A stretch of 64,000 nucleotides of DNA. Origin: Hyposmocoma kahamanoa (Eukaryota > Arthropoda > Insecta > Lepidoptera > Cosmopterigidae). Made by a program: the position numbers and the translations under genes. The stretch covers positions 2,908,917-2,972,916 of the forward strand of contig NW_020653333.1 of the NCBI RefSeq assembly GCF_003589595.1. Reading direction: 5' to 3'. The notes under the pieces are model-generated. The model was not told the origin of the DNA. It searched no databases and saw only the letters and a list, made by a program, of their open reading frames with translations. Shown here in pieces: positions 12,190-24,813 of the stretch (its first letter is position 1; every line of letters starts with the position of its first letter).

Positions 12190-12330
12190 TATCCTAATGT
12201 TGCCTGGAAGAGATTGTTACTTAGCAATAAGGCCGCCTGTTGTACGTTATCTTACTCTGTGATACTTACATTACTGTTCGTTTTGTCATTGTAATTATTA
12301 ATGTGCAATAAAGAATATTTCATTCACTCA
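12190..12330 (+). repeat. LINE 3' tail (CAATAAAGA end)
   Basis: It contains CCTGGAAGAGATTG, AGCAATAAGGCCGCC and ends GTGCAATAAAGA. A related tail is present in reverse at 14305-14405. This is a common 3' end of lepidopteran non-LTR elements. Confidence 0.5.
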
Positions 12331-12649
12331 TACATTCATTATTGTTGTTAATACATTAAGCGCATTAACCAAAATGCATAGTAACAATTGTAATGTGACG
12401 TAAAGACAGTGACAGCGAAATTATTAATAATAAAGGAAAAATGTTAACTTAATTAAACAGTTGAGGATGTCAATATGTTAATACCATAATAGGTATCGTG
12501 AACAATCTGGTCCAGCTCATTCTATGATCTAATGACCCTGTAATTTACAAATGTCTACAGACTCATTTAATAAACCTAATACTGTCATATTATTAATATA
12601 TGCCTTGAAGAGCATTAATACCGTTTCATTTTAATATACTTAGAAATAC

Positions 12650-12740
12650 GGTTCTTAGGTTTTGACGATTGTTACACATTGTGTATGAAACCATTTGTTA
12701 GACCTACATCGCGTATATTTGTTTTTTTTTTAATATAGGT
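12650..12740 (+). repeat. Dispersed repeat fragment (GGTCAC family, 5' part)
   Basis: It shares CATCGCGTATATTTGTTTTTT and its flank with the copies at 1900 and 36125. Confidence 0.35.
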
Positions 12741-14304
12741 ACTGTAAGGGCCGTAGCCGTGGTTTAGCGTAGCGAGAGGTACTTTTCAATGAGAAGCGAG
12801 GAAAATAATCATAAATAGAACTTTACTGCGTGCGTTCGGCTACAAAATTGATCTAGAACAACCGCAATATTCATTTTACTACAATGCTCTATTATTTTTA
12901 TACAATTTTAAATACAAATCTATATTTCGACAGTTCGAAATACAAAGTATGCTGCCTGTTATAGTACCATCGTTCCGTGCCCTTTACTAAGGCTCAATTT
13001 ATATTACGTAACGTAACGATATTGTACATAGCATGAACTTTATGCACAATAGTGTAAGGTACAAAATAAATATGAGCCAAAATCTCCCGCGGAATGCGCG
13101 AGCATTCTACAATTCTTCCGCGGAAGATTTTGTGTGTGAGTGTGCAATCGCGCTAAAGGTAGCGCTTAACATGCTCTCGCCCCCGTACAATTTCTTATTT
13201 ACACAACATATAACATGAAATGTTTTATCGAATTTTTAACTGATAAGTCACGTTCATTCGAGGTAAAACGGGACGACATAATAGTTCTTACACTCTATTG
13301 CCAAGACGTTACAGAGAAAATGATCAGTCCAATAAAATTTCTCAAATAAATAATAATTATTCCACGCTTCTTATCTGGCGGTTCAGTGTCCGCTATGCAG
13401 TAAAAATAGGCTCTTGTTAGGAGGCGGCGCACGCGCAGCCATCACGTTCCAAGTACTGCTACCGCCATCTCTCGGGCCCTTCATTAATATGCTGCTAGGG
13501 TTGGCGTCAGGAAGTTTAGATGACTTAAGAAAATTGTTAAGTAATACTTCTAACTGTATTTTGATCCCGTATTCTTTGAGTTTTAAGGCTCTTTAAGAGA
13601 GAAGCCGAAAACGAAACTAAATAAAAGCAGCACATACTAATGCTACAAAGAATTTGTTTTCATAGACACAATCTTCAGCAATTAAGAACACCACTAAGGA
13701 GAAGAAATCTCAGAGAAATAATTTAAATACTATAATATGACATTATTTATATATTTTTGTTCCAAAAATAAATTTTATTCATCTTTTTCAACGTTAATTT
13801 TTTCATTAAATTTTGTCATTGGATTCCGATAAGTATTCGATATATCGAAATCAAATTTTTTTGACAACCCTGCAAACCAAGATCCCCTCTCCTGCCACGG
13901 ACCGCGCCTACGCCTAATTGTGACAACTTTTCCGTAAGAGAAAGCGATCGATCGACTGGAAATCTGTTTTGGACAACGCAGATTCGATACGTCTTTCCCT
14001 TGTTTCTGTCATTTGTTTTTATGAGCTAACGAACGATCTATGTAAAGTGTAAGAAAAAAGAATCCAGTTCTTAACACCCATACCTAAGTAAACTTTTCAA
14101 AATTCTGCTAGTAACATATTTATTGCAACCAATGTTAGTGCAGACATTACATAGGAAATAAGTATAAACATACCCCATTGGGGTAGGCATAGCAAATAGT
14201 TCTTTTTAATAACTAATAAAAAACAGACTTTAAATACTTAAAATAGACATAAAATTCACAGAAAGTCAGAAGGAAGGAAAATGTGCATTGTTACATTATA
14301 TTAT
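12741..14304. other. Non-coding DNA, nothing recognised
   Basis: A short inverted pair (TCTCCCGCGGAA against TTCCGCGGAAGA) lies at 13082-13132. No convincing coding region or element was found. Confidence 0.4.
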
Positions 14305-14405
14305 ATTCTTTATTGTACAAAGAAGACACATGAAACACACGTTACAATGGACATATACAAAGGTGAGCTTATCTCTATAAGAGATCTCTTCCACCCAACC
14401 CTAGC
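14305..14405 (-). repeat. LINE 3' tail, reverse orientation
   Basis: On the - strand it reads GGAAGAGATCTCTTATAG... and ends TTGTACAATAAAGA, like the tail at 12190-12330. Confidence 0.45.
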
Positions 14406-16286
14406 CGTGGTGCAAAAATGAAGTCTGCAGGACTAATTATTTTATCATCATTATGTTACATCATTATGGAAGAGTTGAAGAGAGGCATCATCTTACTGGG
14501 GAATCCATGAAGTCTCTCGCACTGTAGTAGCACCCATTTATCAAGAGACTTTAATGCGGTTTTGAATATGTTGCCATTTTCTTCTTCCTTAAGTGATACC
14601 AGAGTATTTTATTATAAATTAATGTAACGTCGTATACAACACTAAATGAACAAATAATAAAAAATAAAGTTGTTTTATTGCTTCCGACTATAAACAAAAT
14701 AAAAAACAAACTTATAAACAAAACCTTAAAAACAATTACACTAAGTTACTAATTAAACATCTGGAGCTGCTCCTGTCCAGGACAGTGGCAGAGCAGGTTT
14801 CCAATCACCCTCTTCACCCTCCAATCACCCTCTAGATGGAACGCGGGACAGGAGTACCACAAAGAATTTTATTATTGAAATAAATAATGAACCCCAGCCG
14901 CAGTTCCAAATAAAACCCAACAAAAAAGAACCTAATAAAATAAATAAAATGTTGCGGACTTAAAAATAAACAGCCGATACATGAATAAACACTATACAAT
15001 AAAACTAACGGATAATATATTGATACCTTCCCACGTAAGATATTGTAAGTCAAACTATCATTTTTTTGCTTTTTAACTATATCCATTTTTAAGTATATAT
15101 TATACATTCCATATTTAAAAGTAAACAAATCACTTAGTGCTATGTTTACTTTCAAACATGGAATTTATAATATACATAAAAAGAATATATTTCTGTTAAA
15201 AAGCAAAAAAAATATTTTGACTTAAATTACGTATGTTGCGAGCCGAAGTTACAAAAAAAATCAATTTACTTAATTAATTTATTAAAAGAAATTACAATAA
15301 AATTACAATGTAAAAAATATAGACGATAAGTAATCGAAGTTGGATTACGAATTAATATCAATAAAATATTACGAATATATAATATATATAATATATAATA
15401 AATATTACGAAACAATTTATTTGAGGGGTAGGTATCGGTATATTTACGTAGATATATCAGTAAATCATACGGTAATATTTACATCACTCAAAAGTTAGTG
15501 CTTTTAACGATTTGACAGCATTCAACAAGGACCACTAGCCTTACTACTTTGTCAAGTGGCAATGAACAGTAAGCATAAATAATGTATAATATCGTTGGCA
15601 ACGAAGGCAATGCTGATAGAAATTAGACTGTATTTTTTTATCAATGATTTTCGGCTTTGAGTACTTTGCCCTTTTGAGCCATTCGTTAATATAATCACTT
15701 TTATATATAACGAAAATATCTTTGTACGACATTGCCACTTAAAAATACACAACGATTCATTTGTACAATACCCCACAAATTCCAAATAATCCCACTTCAC
15801 GGTACGTACTACGGTCAAGTTGTGCAATTTCTCACTTCATTCTAAATTATGAAGTGAATCGCTGGTAATTTTCGCATCGAAATTGATGAATGGGTGGATG
15901 TTTACTTAGCCTCTCAAATTTCCGCCCGCGTGACGAACGCTGTATGCACCTTGGTTTCCTGTTTGCTAGGTTAGCTGCGAATTAGGCAAAATTAATTAAT
16001 GTACACGGACAACCTAGATGGATAATGTTCGAGTTCTTTATGATTTGAAGTAAGCTGTTTGATTCTACAAAAACGTAGGTAACTAATCATATTTTGGTAT
16101 TCTTAAACTTACTTTTTAAATATTTTATATAAATTTCGTATTTTCTTTCTTAACAGTAATGCATCTGGACATAGTCTCTCATCATGGACTCTACACAATA
16201 AACCAATAAAAAAAAATCATTATTAAAAAAGGTTTCTTTCAGCCAGATCCATTAAAGTTTATCTTTTTTTATAATAACAATTCCCA
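14406..16286. other. AT-rich non-coding DNA
   Basis: It includes an AT-only stretch near 15370-15410. No gene or element is supported. Confidence 0.4.
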
Positions 16287-16530
16287 GGACGAACAAGTAG
16301 TGGTGCGCCTGATGGTAAGCTACACGCCTGTCCATAACAGTTGCAGTGCCACTCGGAGATTTAAATCGCAAAGATATGAGGGGCACTGCCACATGTGCCT
16401 GTAATTTAACCAGCACCCTTCAAAACCGAAATGTAGTAATGCTCACATTACTGCTTGGCGGCAGAAATAGGTAAGGTAGCAGTATTTCCCTGGATAAACA
16501 CTTACGTAAGAACCTCTACTGCTACTAAAA
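16287..16530 (+). repeat. Abundant dispersed repeat R1
   Basis: Head CAGGACGAACAAGTAG, CCTGTAATTTAACCAGCACC in the middle, and a diverged AACCTCTACTGCTAC end. A piece of the middle is deleted. Confidence 0.8.
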
Positions 16531-18882
16531 AATCTGAAAGAAAACCATTATCGAATCTGCAACAATAACATATTCGATATTTAAAAAAACAAATTTAATA
16601 AAAAAAACAACTGCGATTTACCTTTCCGAATTTAAACCATAATTTTGTTCGAAAAAGAAATCTTCTGTCCAGCCAGTGACAAGAGCTATAGAAACTAAAT
16701 CATCAGTTGCCAACTCTATAATTGTCTATGGCGACACCATAACGACGGTTACATTAATGCTAAGTTATAGATAAAGTCGGTGAAATTCGGAGCTTGGCGT
16801 TTCGTTCGCTGTAGCACTGATGTTGGCAGTAAATATAAGTTTGTTTTGAGGACACTGTAATTCCGTACCGTTGGTTGGTTCATTGGAGTGTGGAAGAAAG
16901 CGGCGACATCACTGCCATATCAATCAAAACGCTTATAATATGCGCGTACGACGCCCCGTTATTGTGAACTGGATACAACTTAGAAGAGCCAGCTGATGAC
17001 AAAATTGTCACTTTAGTTGGCCATTACATTTGTTTTTGTCTACCTCATTTTTTAGTAAACAAATGGAGCGTCGCAATAAAAAATATCATAAAGATCATGG
17101 CTCAACAAAGTATAAAAACTATATGGCGTACAGAAATGACATAGGCTAGATTTATAGAAAAATATGTGGTCTGTGTCGCTTTGTTGTGGGTACTGGGAAA
17201 AATGCCATAAAAAAACAAATATTTTTGTATATAAAATGTATGTTAGTGCAAAATATTTATGTGTTTTGTATTTATTGTTGATGACCGAGAGAACGATTCC
17301 GGTCTTATTCCTACAACAACTCACCGCGCTGGAATCGCAGACGAGTATGATGATATTAATTTTGACAGAAAATCTGACAATAACTTACTAATTAGGGCTT
17401 TCACACAATTAAAAATGTTTAAATATTTATTGGCCTGTTACAATGTGTTAACCCCGTAGATTTTCAATATTTTTTATTTTTGACATAAAATTGAAGGTGG
17501 TATTGGAATTGGATAATTTAAAACTAATGTGGTTTTTGTATGCAAATATCCAACCAGGTCAATAGACCATGATCTTTAAAACTAGTTTTCTATAAATTAA
17601 TATGCTATAAATGTTATCAGTCGTAGATGACAAAACAACAACAGTGAAAACAATCAAAATCAGTAATAATAAATTTTTTCCACGTTTCCCAGTAAGGTAG
17701 GACAGAGCACCTGCGGACTGGAAACTAATTTCATTAAAATGCAAAAAAATCCAACTCCTATAAGAATTTTCTTCATCAATGTACCGCAACGACTGTAATT
17801 TGACCTTACTACCGAAGTATTAAGATCTATTACCGAACATTTTTGATAACTCGCCACGAGATTGGTCGATTTAAATTCAGAATATAAGCGGGAAGGAGGA
17901 AGTCACGACACTTGCGCATGGTTGTCACACATTTTCTTCGTAATTCCTTTTTTGAACCTTAGTGAACTCACTTCATATATTTACCTACATTAGATGTATT
18001 TGTAGGTCGATAATAGTACATTATCTATTAAGGGCGGTATACATCAGGAGTTCCTCTAACGCCCGTCAAATATACAACGTATTTCATCACACACGTAAAT
18101 AGTATGATTGCATGAGCATTCATAACTTGACTATAATGTCCCAAATACCCTCGGGCCTTTTTTCTTCTCATTACAGCCTTGGTCAGTAATCATATTATTT
18201 ACGTGCAAGTGTGATGAAAAAGATATAAAACTAAGCGTGCACTGTGCCAGCCACATACCTAAGCAAAGTTACAGAGTATATATGTATAGCTACTCTTTTC
18301 TACGTCTTGCCAACAAATATGGTCAAACCAGGAACAGAACCATTTTGGAAATTTGTTACATAGTTTTTATTTTTATATTATTTTTCTCCATTTATCATTT
18401 CAATTTCTTTTTAGAAAAATACCTACCGAAATACTTCTATGTAAAAAAAACACAATTTAAAAGCTTTTCGGACAATTTTACCAAACAATTCATGAAAAAA
18501 GTATAATACCTAAGATTAGTTTCTATAGTATGTAATACGGCAAGCGAATTGTAATTTTCCTACATTATATTGAAAATTTCGTTGTAAACAAACAATGCAA
18601 TGCAATATCATCATTAGCATGAAATACGAAGCACGCGCCGCGAAATCATTACTCTAAATGGTACATTCGAGAATTTTCTCAGAAAAAAAAAAATGCATTT
18701 CAGACGACGCGTTTCAAATAAATACCTACGTGCTTGCATTATTTTAAATATCTTACAAATTATCTTTAATTCTTTTCATAAGACCCTGCAAATCCCACTA
18801 CTGGGTACGGGTCATCTGAGGAGAGATTTTTTGAACAAGGTATCATCACGGTATTTTCCTTCAAAGATCTTCAAAGATCAGA
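16531..18882. other. Non-coding DNA upstream of hindsight
   Basis: No exon could be supported. The stretch 16780-16950 is less AT-rich than its surroundings and could be regulatory or an unseen 5' exon, but nothing shows this directly. Confidence 0.35.
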
Positions 18883-18945
18883 CATAGGTAACGTGGCAGT
18901 ACTCTTGACGAACTCTTTCACAAGGACCTTTACTGCTACTGCTTG
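18883..18945 (+). repeat. R1 3' end fragment
   Basis: Only the end of R1 is present (GGTAACGTGGCAGTACTC, then CTTTACTGCTACTGC). Confidence 0.55.
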
Positions 18946-19198
18946 TACTTTGTGATTAGACAGGGAGATATTGTATCTACGAATTTCGTACGTAGTATTT
19001 TCAACCTGCAGTTTAGAAACAATACGAAGTCTAGAAAATTATCGTTATCGGAGATAACACTGATAATGTTATGTTGTTCTTGTATTTCTTTTTAATAAAT
19101 TCCAAAGTAGTTAATACGGATAAGCAGTAATTGGTTTCGCTAGTTTAAGAACAGAAAACTAAGGAGATTCTTCTTCTTTTTTAAAGTGTTTTTTTGTA

Positions 19199-19450
19199 AT
19201 ATCAAGTGACGAGACGAACAACTCGTGCGTCTGATGGTAAGCTGCTGCCCATAACAGTATCAGTGCCATTCAGAGCTTTATTGCAAAGATCTGACGGGTA
19301 CTGTCACTGCACCCGTCACTCTGAGACATAAGTTGACAAATCCCATGTGCTTGTAATTTCACCAGCACCCTTGCTCTTCCAAAACGGAACACAGTAAAGC
19401 CGTAATGTGACGGCTGATGGCAGAAATAGTTAAGGTGGCAGTGCTACTGA
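19199..19450 (+). repeat. Abundant dispersed repeat R1
   Basis: It starts ATCAAGTGACGAGACGAAC and contains TGTAATTTCACCAGCACCC and GGTGGCAGTGCTACT. The final segment is truncated. Confidence 0.8.
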
Positions 19451-19562
19451 AAGTGTTATAAATCCATCAATACAATCGATGATTTCGCCAACGTCAAATT
19501 AAGGCAGACGCGCGTATATTTCTCAGAATATGACTAGTAAATTAATATGTGCCAGACAACTA

Positions 19563-19703
19563 CGACTAGGCCGCCCTCTGGCCAGATGGAGTGACGATTT
19601 GCGCAAGGCTGCTGGCAGCCGATGGATGCATCGAGCTGAGAACCGGGTGAAATGGCGCGCACTGGGAAAGGCCTATGTCCGGCAGTGGACTGCGATAGGC
19701 TGA
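19563..19703 (+). pseudogene. LINE reverse-transcriptase C-terminal fragment
   Basis: An open stretch of 46 codons ends in TGA. It contains GRPLARWSDDLRK, AAGSRWMHRAENR and GKAYVRQWTAIG. This matches the well-known C-terminus of lepidopteran endonuclease/reverse-transcriptase LINEs and is followed by a TGATAATGATGA tail. Everything upstream is lost, so it is a 5'-truncated dead copy. Confidence 0.75.
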
Positions 19704-19714
19704 TAATGATGAAT

Positions 19715-19885
19715 TGCCTGATCTCAAACTAGGGAATTCCCTGTACCATGCCATGGATACACACATAGAACACCACAAATTGCACCCAAAACCAGTAGAG
19801 TCATAAATGTTGGTCATACAAATATTTCAACCGACCTGGGACCTCTGCGTGGCAGACCATCATGGTAACAGTTCGTCCACCGAGT
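19715..19885 (-). repeat. tRNA-derived SINE, family T1, diverged
   Basis: On the - strand the head reads CGGTGGACGAACTGTTACC, followed by a body like the copy at 61050-61265, including TGTATCCATGGCATGG. It abuts the LINE fragment before it. Confidence 0.65.
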
Positions 19886-19889
19886 TAGA

Positions 19890-20025
19890 ACTTTCCAGAA
19901 CACCCAAACCTGAACCAATTTAGAAAAGTTAATTTCCTCAAATTGGTCCAACCGGGAATCGAATCAGGGACCTCCGCATCCTGCGCAAACAGTACAACCG
20001 TTACGCCACCGAAGTCGTCAAATTT
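19890..20025 (-). repeat. tRNA-derived SINE, family T2
   Basis: On the - strand it has a head with GGTGGCGTAACGGTTGTAC and a B-box-like GATTCGATTCCCGGTTGG, then AACCAATTTGAGGAAATTAA. Confidence 0.6.
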
Positions 20026-20077
20026 CGATGGTAGACTTCACTTAGAAGATAAATGTAGAAAAGTTTAGTAAGAGAGT

Positions 20078-20352
20078 AGAGCTCCTTGTTAAAACGGTTA
20101 GTCCAGGGAAGAATGTACTGCCACCTTACCTATTTCTGCAAGCATTAAAGTGAGCGTTACTGCGTTCCGGTTTTAGGGTAAGGGTGCTGGTGAAATTACA
20201 GGCACCTGGGACTTGTCAAGTTATGTCTCAGGGTGACGGGCGCAGGGCAGTGCCCCTCAGATCCATGCAATTGAAATCCATGAGTGGCACTGTAACTGTT
20301 ATGGACAGGCGTGTAGCTTACCATAAGGTGCACGACCTGTTCGTTCCGTCCC
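20078..20352 (-). repeat. Abundant dispersed repeat R1, near full length, reverse
   Basis: In the + direction it runs from AGAGCTCCTTGTT to CGTTCCGTCCCTTG. The middle contains GGTGCTGGTGAAATTACAGG. Confidence 0.85.
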
Positions 20353-20444
20353 TTGTTATAAAAAAAATTCAGGGTGGAGGTGGCTAGGGCAGTGATTGTA
20401 TCAACGCAGCTACCTAGCTCTGTTGATGCAATACAAATCCAAAC

Positions 20445-20520
20445 ATAAAGGAACCTTCCTTTACGTTTGGTTTCCATTTTACATCATGTGGAATGGTGTC
20501 ATCTGCCTGTCATATATAAA
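20445..20520 (+). repeat. LINE 3' tail fragment
   Basis: It contains ACGTTTGGTTTCCATTTTAC and GTGTCATCTGCCTGTC, which resemble the tail at 11960-12040. Confidence 0.4.
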
Positions 20521-21104
20521 AATTAAGTGTAATTGACATTTTTCAAAGAAATAAAAATGTAAATGCCAATCTATAGTCAAGGAGCAATGTCACGTAATCT
20601 CGCTTTACAATACGCAGTAGATACTCTACCTAAGAGTACAAATTCAAATTAATAATCTACGTCTTATTTTGAGGTTGTTAGGTATTCGATTCAAAGTGAG
20701 CGTAATTCGATAAATCGAGACGACACCGGATGTTATTATCTACAAGCGTGTTGTAAAGAGACACTTTTGCCGCTTTGGCACTTATAAAATTACTTATATT
20801 TTTTACAGAATACGTCCTAATTTTGATGAAACCAGCATATCTGGTTAATAAGACTCTGCAAACGCGTAAAGTCCCCAACCCGCTAGCCCCAACGGCGTTG
20901 TGGTATTTATATAGATTGATGACGATGTACTGTATGTAATGTCGAATGTTATAAATATAGATAGTGGTGTCAATTCGGGCATTATCAGTAAGAAAAAGAC
21001 AGGTGATTTAATTTTATATTAGAGTCGCCATTTTAAGTGTTATAATAATCTAATATAATGTTCTGGCCTCTTTCTCTTTCTGATATTGAGTTTTTTTAAT
21101 TAGA

Positions 21105-21290
21105 CGCCCTCTGTCGTCGAGTGGTTTACACAACAGTTTTCGTGTAGCCATATCTGAGGTCCCGGATTCCATCGCCAGGCCGGATCAATGTAGAAAACTA
21201 ACTTATCTTTATTGTCTCGGATCTGAGTGTTTATCGTATTGTCGTTGCTTCCGATTTTCATAACACAAGTGCTTGAGTCTTCTTCTATCG
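21105..21290 (+). repeat. tRNA-derived SINE, family T2
   Basis: Head TCGTCGAGTGGTTTACAC, B-box region GAGGTCCCGGATTCCATC, body with TTGTCTCGGATCTGAGTG and a tail with ACACAAGTGCTTGAG. It corresponds to the - strand copy at 2265-2470. Confidence 0.7.
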
Positions 21291-21313
21291 GAATCAATAT
21301 TCGCACCCGTCAT

Positions 21314-21528
21314 GGAAGAATGGCATACCTAAGTGGAGTTACGTCAAAAATGTTTATTGCTCCATTAGATATAGAAAAATATAACCCACATCCTCTCCAA
21401 TTCTTGTAACTCTATCGACTAGTATTGTAGATAGAGTTACAGGAATTGGAAAAGATGTGGATTATATTTTTCTGTATCTAATGGAGCAATAAACATTTTT
21501 GACGTAACTCCACATATGCCATTCTTCC
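21314..21528. mobile_element. Foldback element / long hairpin
   Basis: The left arm (from 21314) and right arm (to 21528) are about 100 nt each and nearly exact reverse complements around a loop of roughly 13 nt. The outer ends are GGAAGAATGGCATA and TATGCCATTCTTCC. There is no coding content. It is best explained as a foldback-type MITE; if transcribed it would be strongly double-stranded. Confidence 0.8.
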
Positions 21529-21949
21529 TATTTAATTAAGTTTAACCTGTCTTTGTCTCCAATTGTTTACGAGTAGAGTTAAACTTTCAGTAATCTCTTA
21601 TCTACTTGCCTGTAGTAAGAGAGGTTGTAGTAAGAGAGGCTTAAATCTAGCAGTCGAGTAAAACCTAATGCAGGAATGAAATATCAAAAAAAAATCAGCA
21701 CACATATATACGAGCAACTACTCATTTTGCCGCTATGCGGTGTGGGGAAAAATCAATAAAACTTACCTACGCCGCTCTATGAAGTGTACGTATTTGAAAA
21801 GCGTAGATATATACAGTAGTACAGTGTAATAGATATATGAGTATACATATATTTCTAATGTCGAACGATAACGATTGGTCTTGCTAATTGACAATTATTT
21901 AAATACGGTCCATTGGCTATTGTATCTAAATATCGCACCACTGGCGTAA

Positions 21950-22080
21950 TAAGGCCACATTCGCAAAATAAGTACTTTTTAGGAGAGACGTTCAAATTAG
22001 TCGATAACTTTTTATGCTTAATTAGGTGAGTTATAAAATTTTACTTATGTATAATTTGTTTCAAGTAGTTTGTATTAATT
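21950..22080 (+). repeat. Diverged repeat fragment (GTAATAAGGCCAC family)
   Basis: GGCGTAATAAGGCCACATTCG and the following AT-rich text resemble 36460-36610, and in reverse 41150-41275, including the TAGTCGATAACTTTTT motif. Confidence 0.4.
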
Positions 22081-22675
22081 TTATGACATTCATATGATAA
22101 AAAAAGCATTTATGGCGTGTGATCACACATGTGGGTTTATCATACCAACGAAACGAAATATATAATATGAAAACGCCTGTCGTGTAATAAGGACGGGAGC
22201 ACGGAAAAAGGTCGATCTCGATTTACATAATCTCAAGCAGATAGGAGGGTTTAAAAAAGGCCTGGTCAGAAGCAATAACAATAAATTTACGTAGATGAAA
22301 AGGCTGTTGCGAGTGAATAAAGCGGAACGGGTATATAACATATAGATATATAAATATATACATATAATACTATTAATTTATTTGTTTATAAATTTTAGGA
22401 AAATAGACGGACAAATAACACAAATTATAGTATAAAGCCAAAAAGAGATTTTAAGTAAGAAGAAAAAAATACACAGTTACATAAAAAAAAACAAAAATAA
22501 TACCACTAGACAAAAACCGCTTCTGTGGACCACCTAAACCAAAGTAATCACCGCCAGTCAAGTGATGTGTCAAAGTGACGTTTAGTCATTTCTCGCCTGA
22601 TTGTGTCTAAGCTTGTACAAAACAAAGCAAATTCAGAGTGATCTAAACATATAACTACTATACTACCTACATACC

Positions 22676-22790
22676 TCAAAGTGATGTGTGCAGTGACAGT
22701 GTCCCTAAGATCATTGCGATTTGAAGTTCTAAATGGCACTACAACTGTTATGGATTTAGTTAGAGGCGCATTTCGTCCCATATTATAAAA
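22676..22790 (-). repeat. R1 head fragment, reverse
   Basis: In the + direction it shows AAGATCATTGCGATTTGAAG, GGCACTACAACTGTTATGG and ends CGTCCCATATTAT. It is the first half of R1. Confidence 0.65.
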
Positions 22791-22799
22791 CAAGTAACG

Positions 22800-24813
22800 G
22801 GGTCGAGTCAGTCGGGTGATTATAAAAAAATTGAGAAAAAAGAAATGGAATACGGCAATCGGGTGATTGTATATTTTGCTTCTTAAAAGAGACTAGTGTC
22901 GAGCAGTGGAACATAATGGTTTAATGGTGATGACATACATGTCTGTTAACGTACGTACTTAAGTACTTCTCACAAAGGGTGCCTACGACGGCCAGACGCA
23001 ATAAAAAGAACAATAGTGTCTAGATGCCTGAATAACATTTTCTTTGACAACATGGGTAATAATTTAAATAAAGTGTACCGTCAGTATATATAGCACGTTA
23101 AAACCAACACTGTCTCTACAATACAACTACTAACACAACGTCACTAACACAACGACGAAAGTTTCGCTTTTTAATTCTTTTTTTCAAATGTTGTTTTTCG
23201 TTTAGTGACTGTATTCGTTTCAGCGTACGATACATAGGTCCCTCTAAGCCTTGCTGTCTCTGAAGAAGGTATTATACATTAGGACACCAAAATACCTGCC
23301 AGGTACAACAGAATAAGAAGAATTTCCTTAATAACGTATTTTGAAATATTGTCGCCTAAAGTTTCTTTCTTTGAAAAATGTCCATTACGATGATTTTGTT
23401 TAACAATAAAACTGAAAAAATAACTTCTTTTAGAGGGTTGTAGATCTCGATTTGTTAACAACTCAATTTCGTTTAAAATATCGATTACGTTAGTTATGAT
23501 ACTGAGGGCAGTAGGTAATATCCTCATTAAATCAGAAAAACATAAGTAACCTGTTTTATTTTATCCTCTATTTATTTGTACAGTATTTTTTGCCCGTAGT
23601 GCATATATTCCCCCTCTGCTATTCCTTAGTCCCATACCTGTAAGTAGTAGATAAGCGGAAAATAATAAATACGTAAATAAATTTAGTTATGAGAATGTTG
23701 AGATATTTTTGCAATAACGTAAAGTCTAATAGGTACAACAACCACAAACTCTTTCTTTAATCTACACCTTACAATTACAAATAATACAATTCTAACCACA
23801 GTAAAATTTATAGTAATTGAATATTCGCCGCATTTATTTGTACATATAACACGGAAGAAATACTATATATTAAATTTGACACAATGTGTATATATTTATA
23901 TGTCTGTATATGTTTCGTATTTATGTAATATATATTTATTTTAAAGACATCAACCTACTCTGTATAAATATGTAACCCAACCACTGTTTCAAAATAATAA
24001 AACTAATATAACTGCTCTAATTACCTGTACTGTACAATTTAGAAATTTGTAAATTAGATGTAGTAAACAGATATGGATGTAGAAGAGAGGAGTCTCCTAA
24101 CACAGGCTTTGCTATGCTTAAAAGGAGATTCCAGTCACTAATACTGTACATCTAAACTTGAAATGAAATAAATTATTATTATTGTTATAATACGGCCAAT
24201 TTTGATATCATTTGGCCCTAGAAAGAAACAATAAACTGTGATATATTTGCGTATGTAGGGAACCACACGTGACTCGTAATCCTCATTGATTTTATGATTA
24301 TACCTGGCTACGAGACAAAGGTGAAAATGATTCATCTAAAGTAAACGTTTCACTTTGTTTTCAAAAGGGCCATATTACTACCGCTACATGTGGAAATTGT
24401 AGTCTATGTATCTTTTATTGTTCAATCATGTTCAGTAAAAACTGTTTGCTAGAATAATGAAATAAAATTTCAATTTTAATTTAACGCCATGCTTGCGCCA
24501 TCTTGTGTTGAGTAGCCGAACTAATTATCTTGCACTATCTAATACTGGCTACGGACTTTGCAGGTTTTATCAATAACCAAAGTGAAAAATAATATACGAT
24601 TTTAATTTCCTAAAAACGAAACATCTATTAACTGATTGAATAACCTACAAAGAACGACATCTCATTGTTGTACAAATCGCGGTAGACCATTCGCATTACT
24701 AATACGAACTGCCCTGACTCATCTATTGTCACCATTTCTTGGAATAGGAAAATGAAAGCGCCCTTAGTTATTCAATCCACAATCAATTGTAGCTGTTTCT
24801 TTTGTTGTTACAG
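22800..24813. other. Intron or intergenic DNA just before hindsight
   Basis: AT-rich. A LINE-tail-like piece at 24015-24180 carries GAGGAGTCTCCTAACACAGG and ends in an ATAAATTATTATTATTG run. A polypyrimidine tract and TTGTTGTTACAG at 24802-24813 form the splice acceptor of the first visible hindsight exon. Confidence 0.5.

Noticed and set aside
17052..17459. Overlapping ORFs on both strands (transposase relic?)
   Set aside because: A stretch such as ADEYDDINFDRKSDNN looks protein-like, but I could not match it to any transposase or gene.
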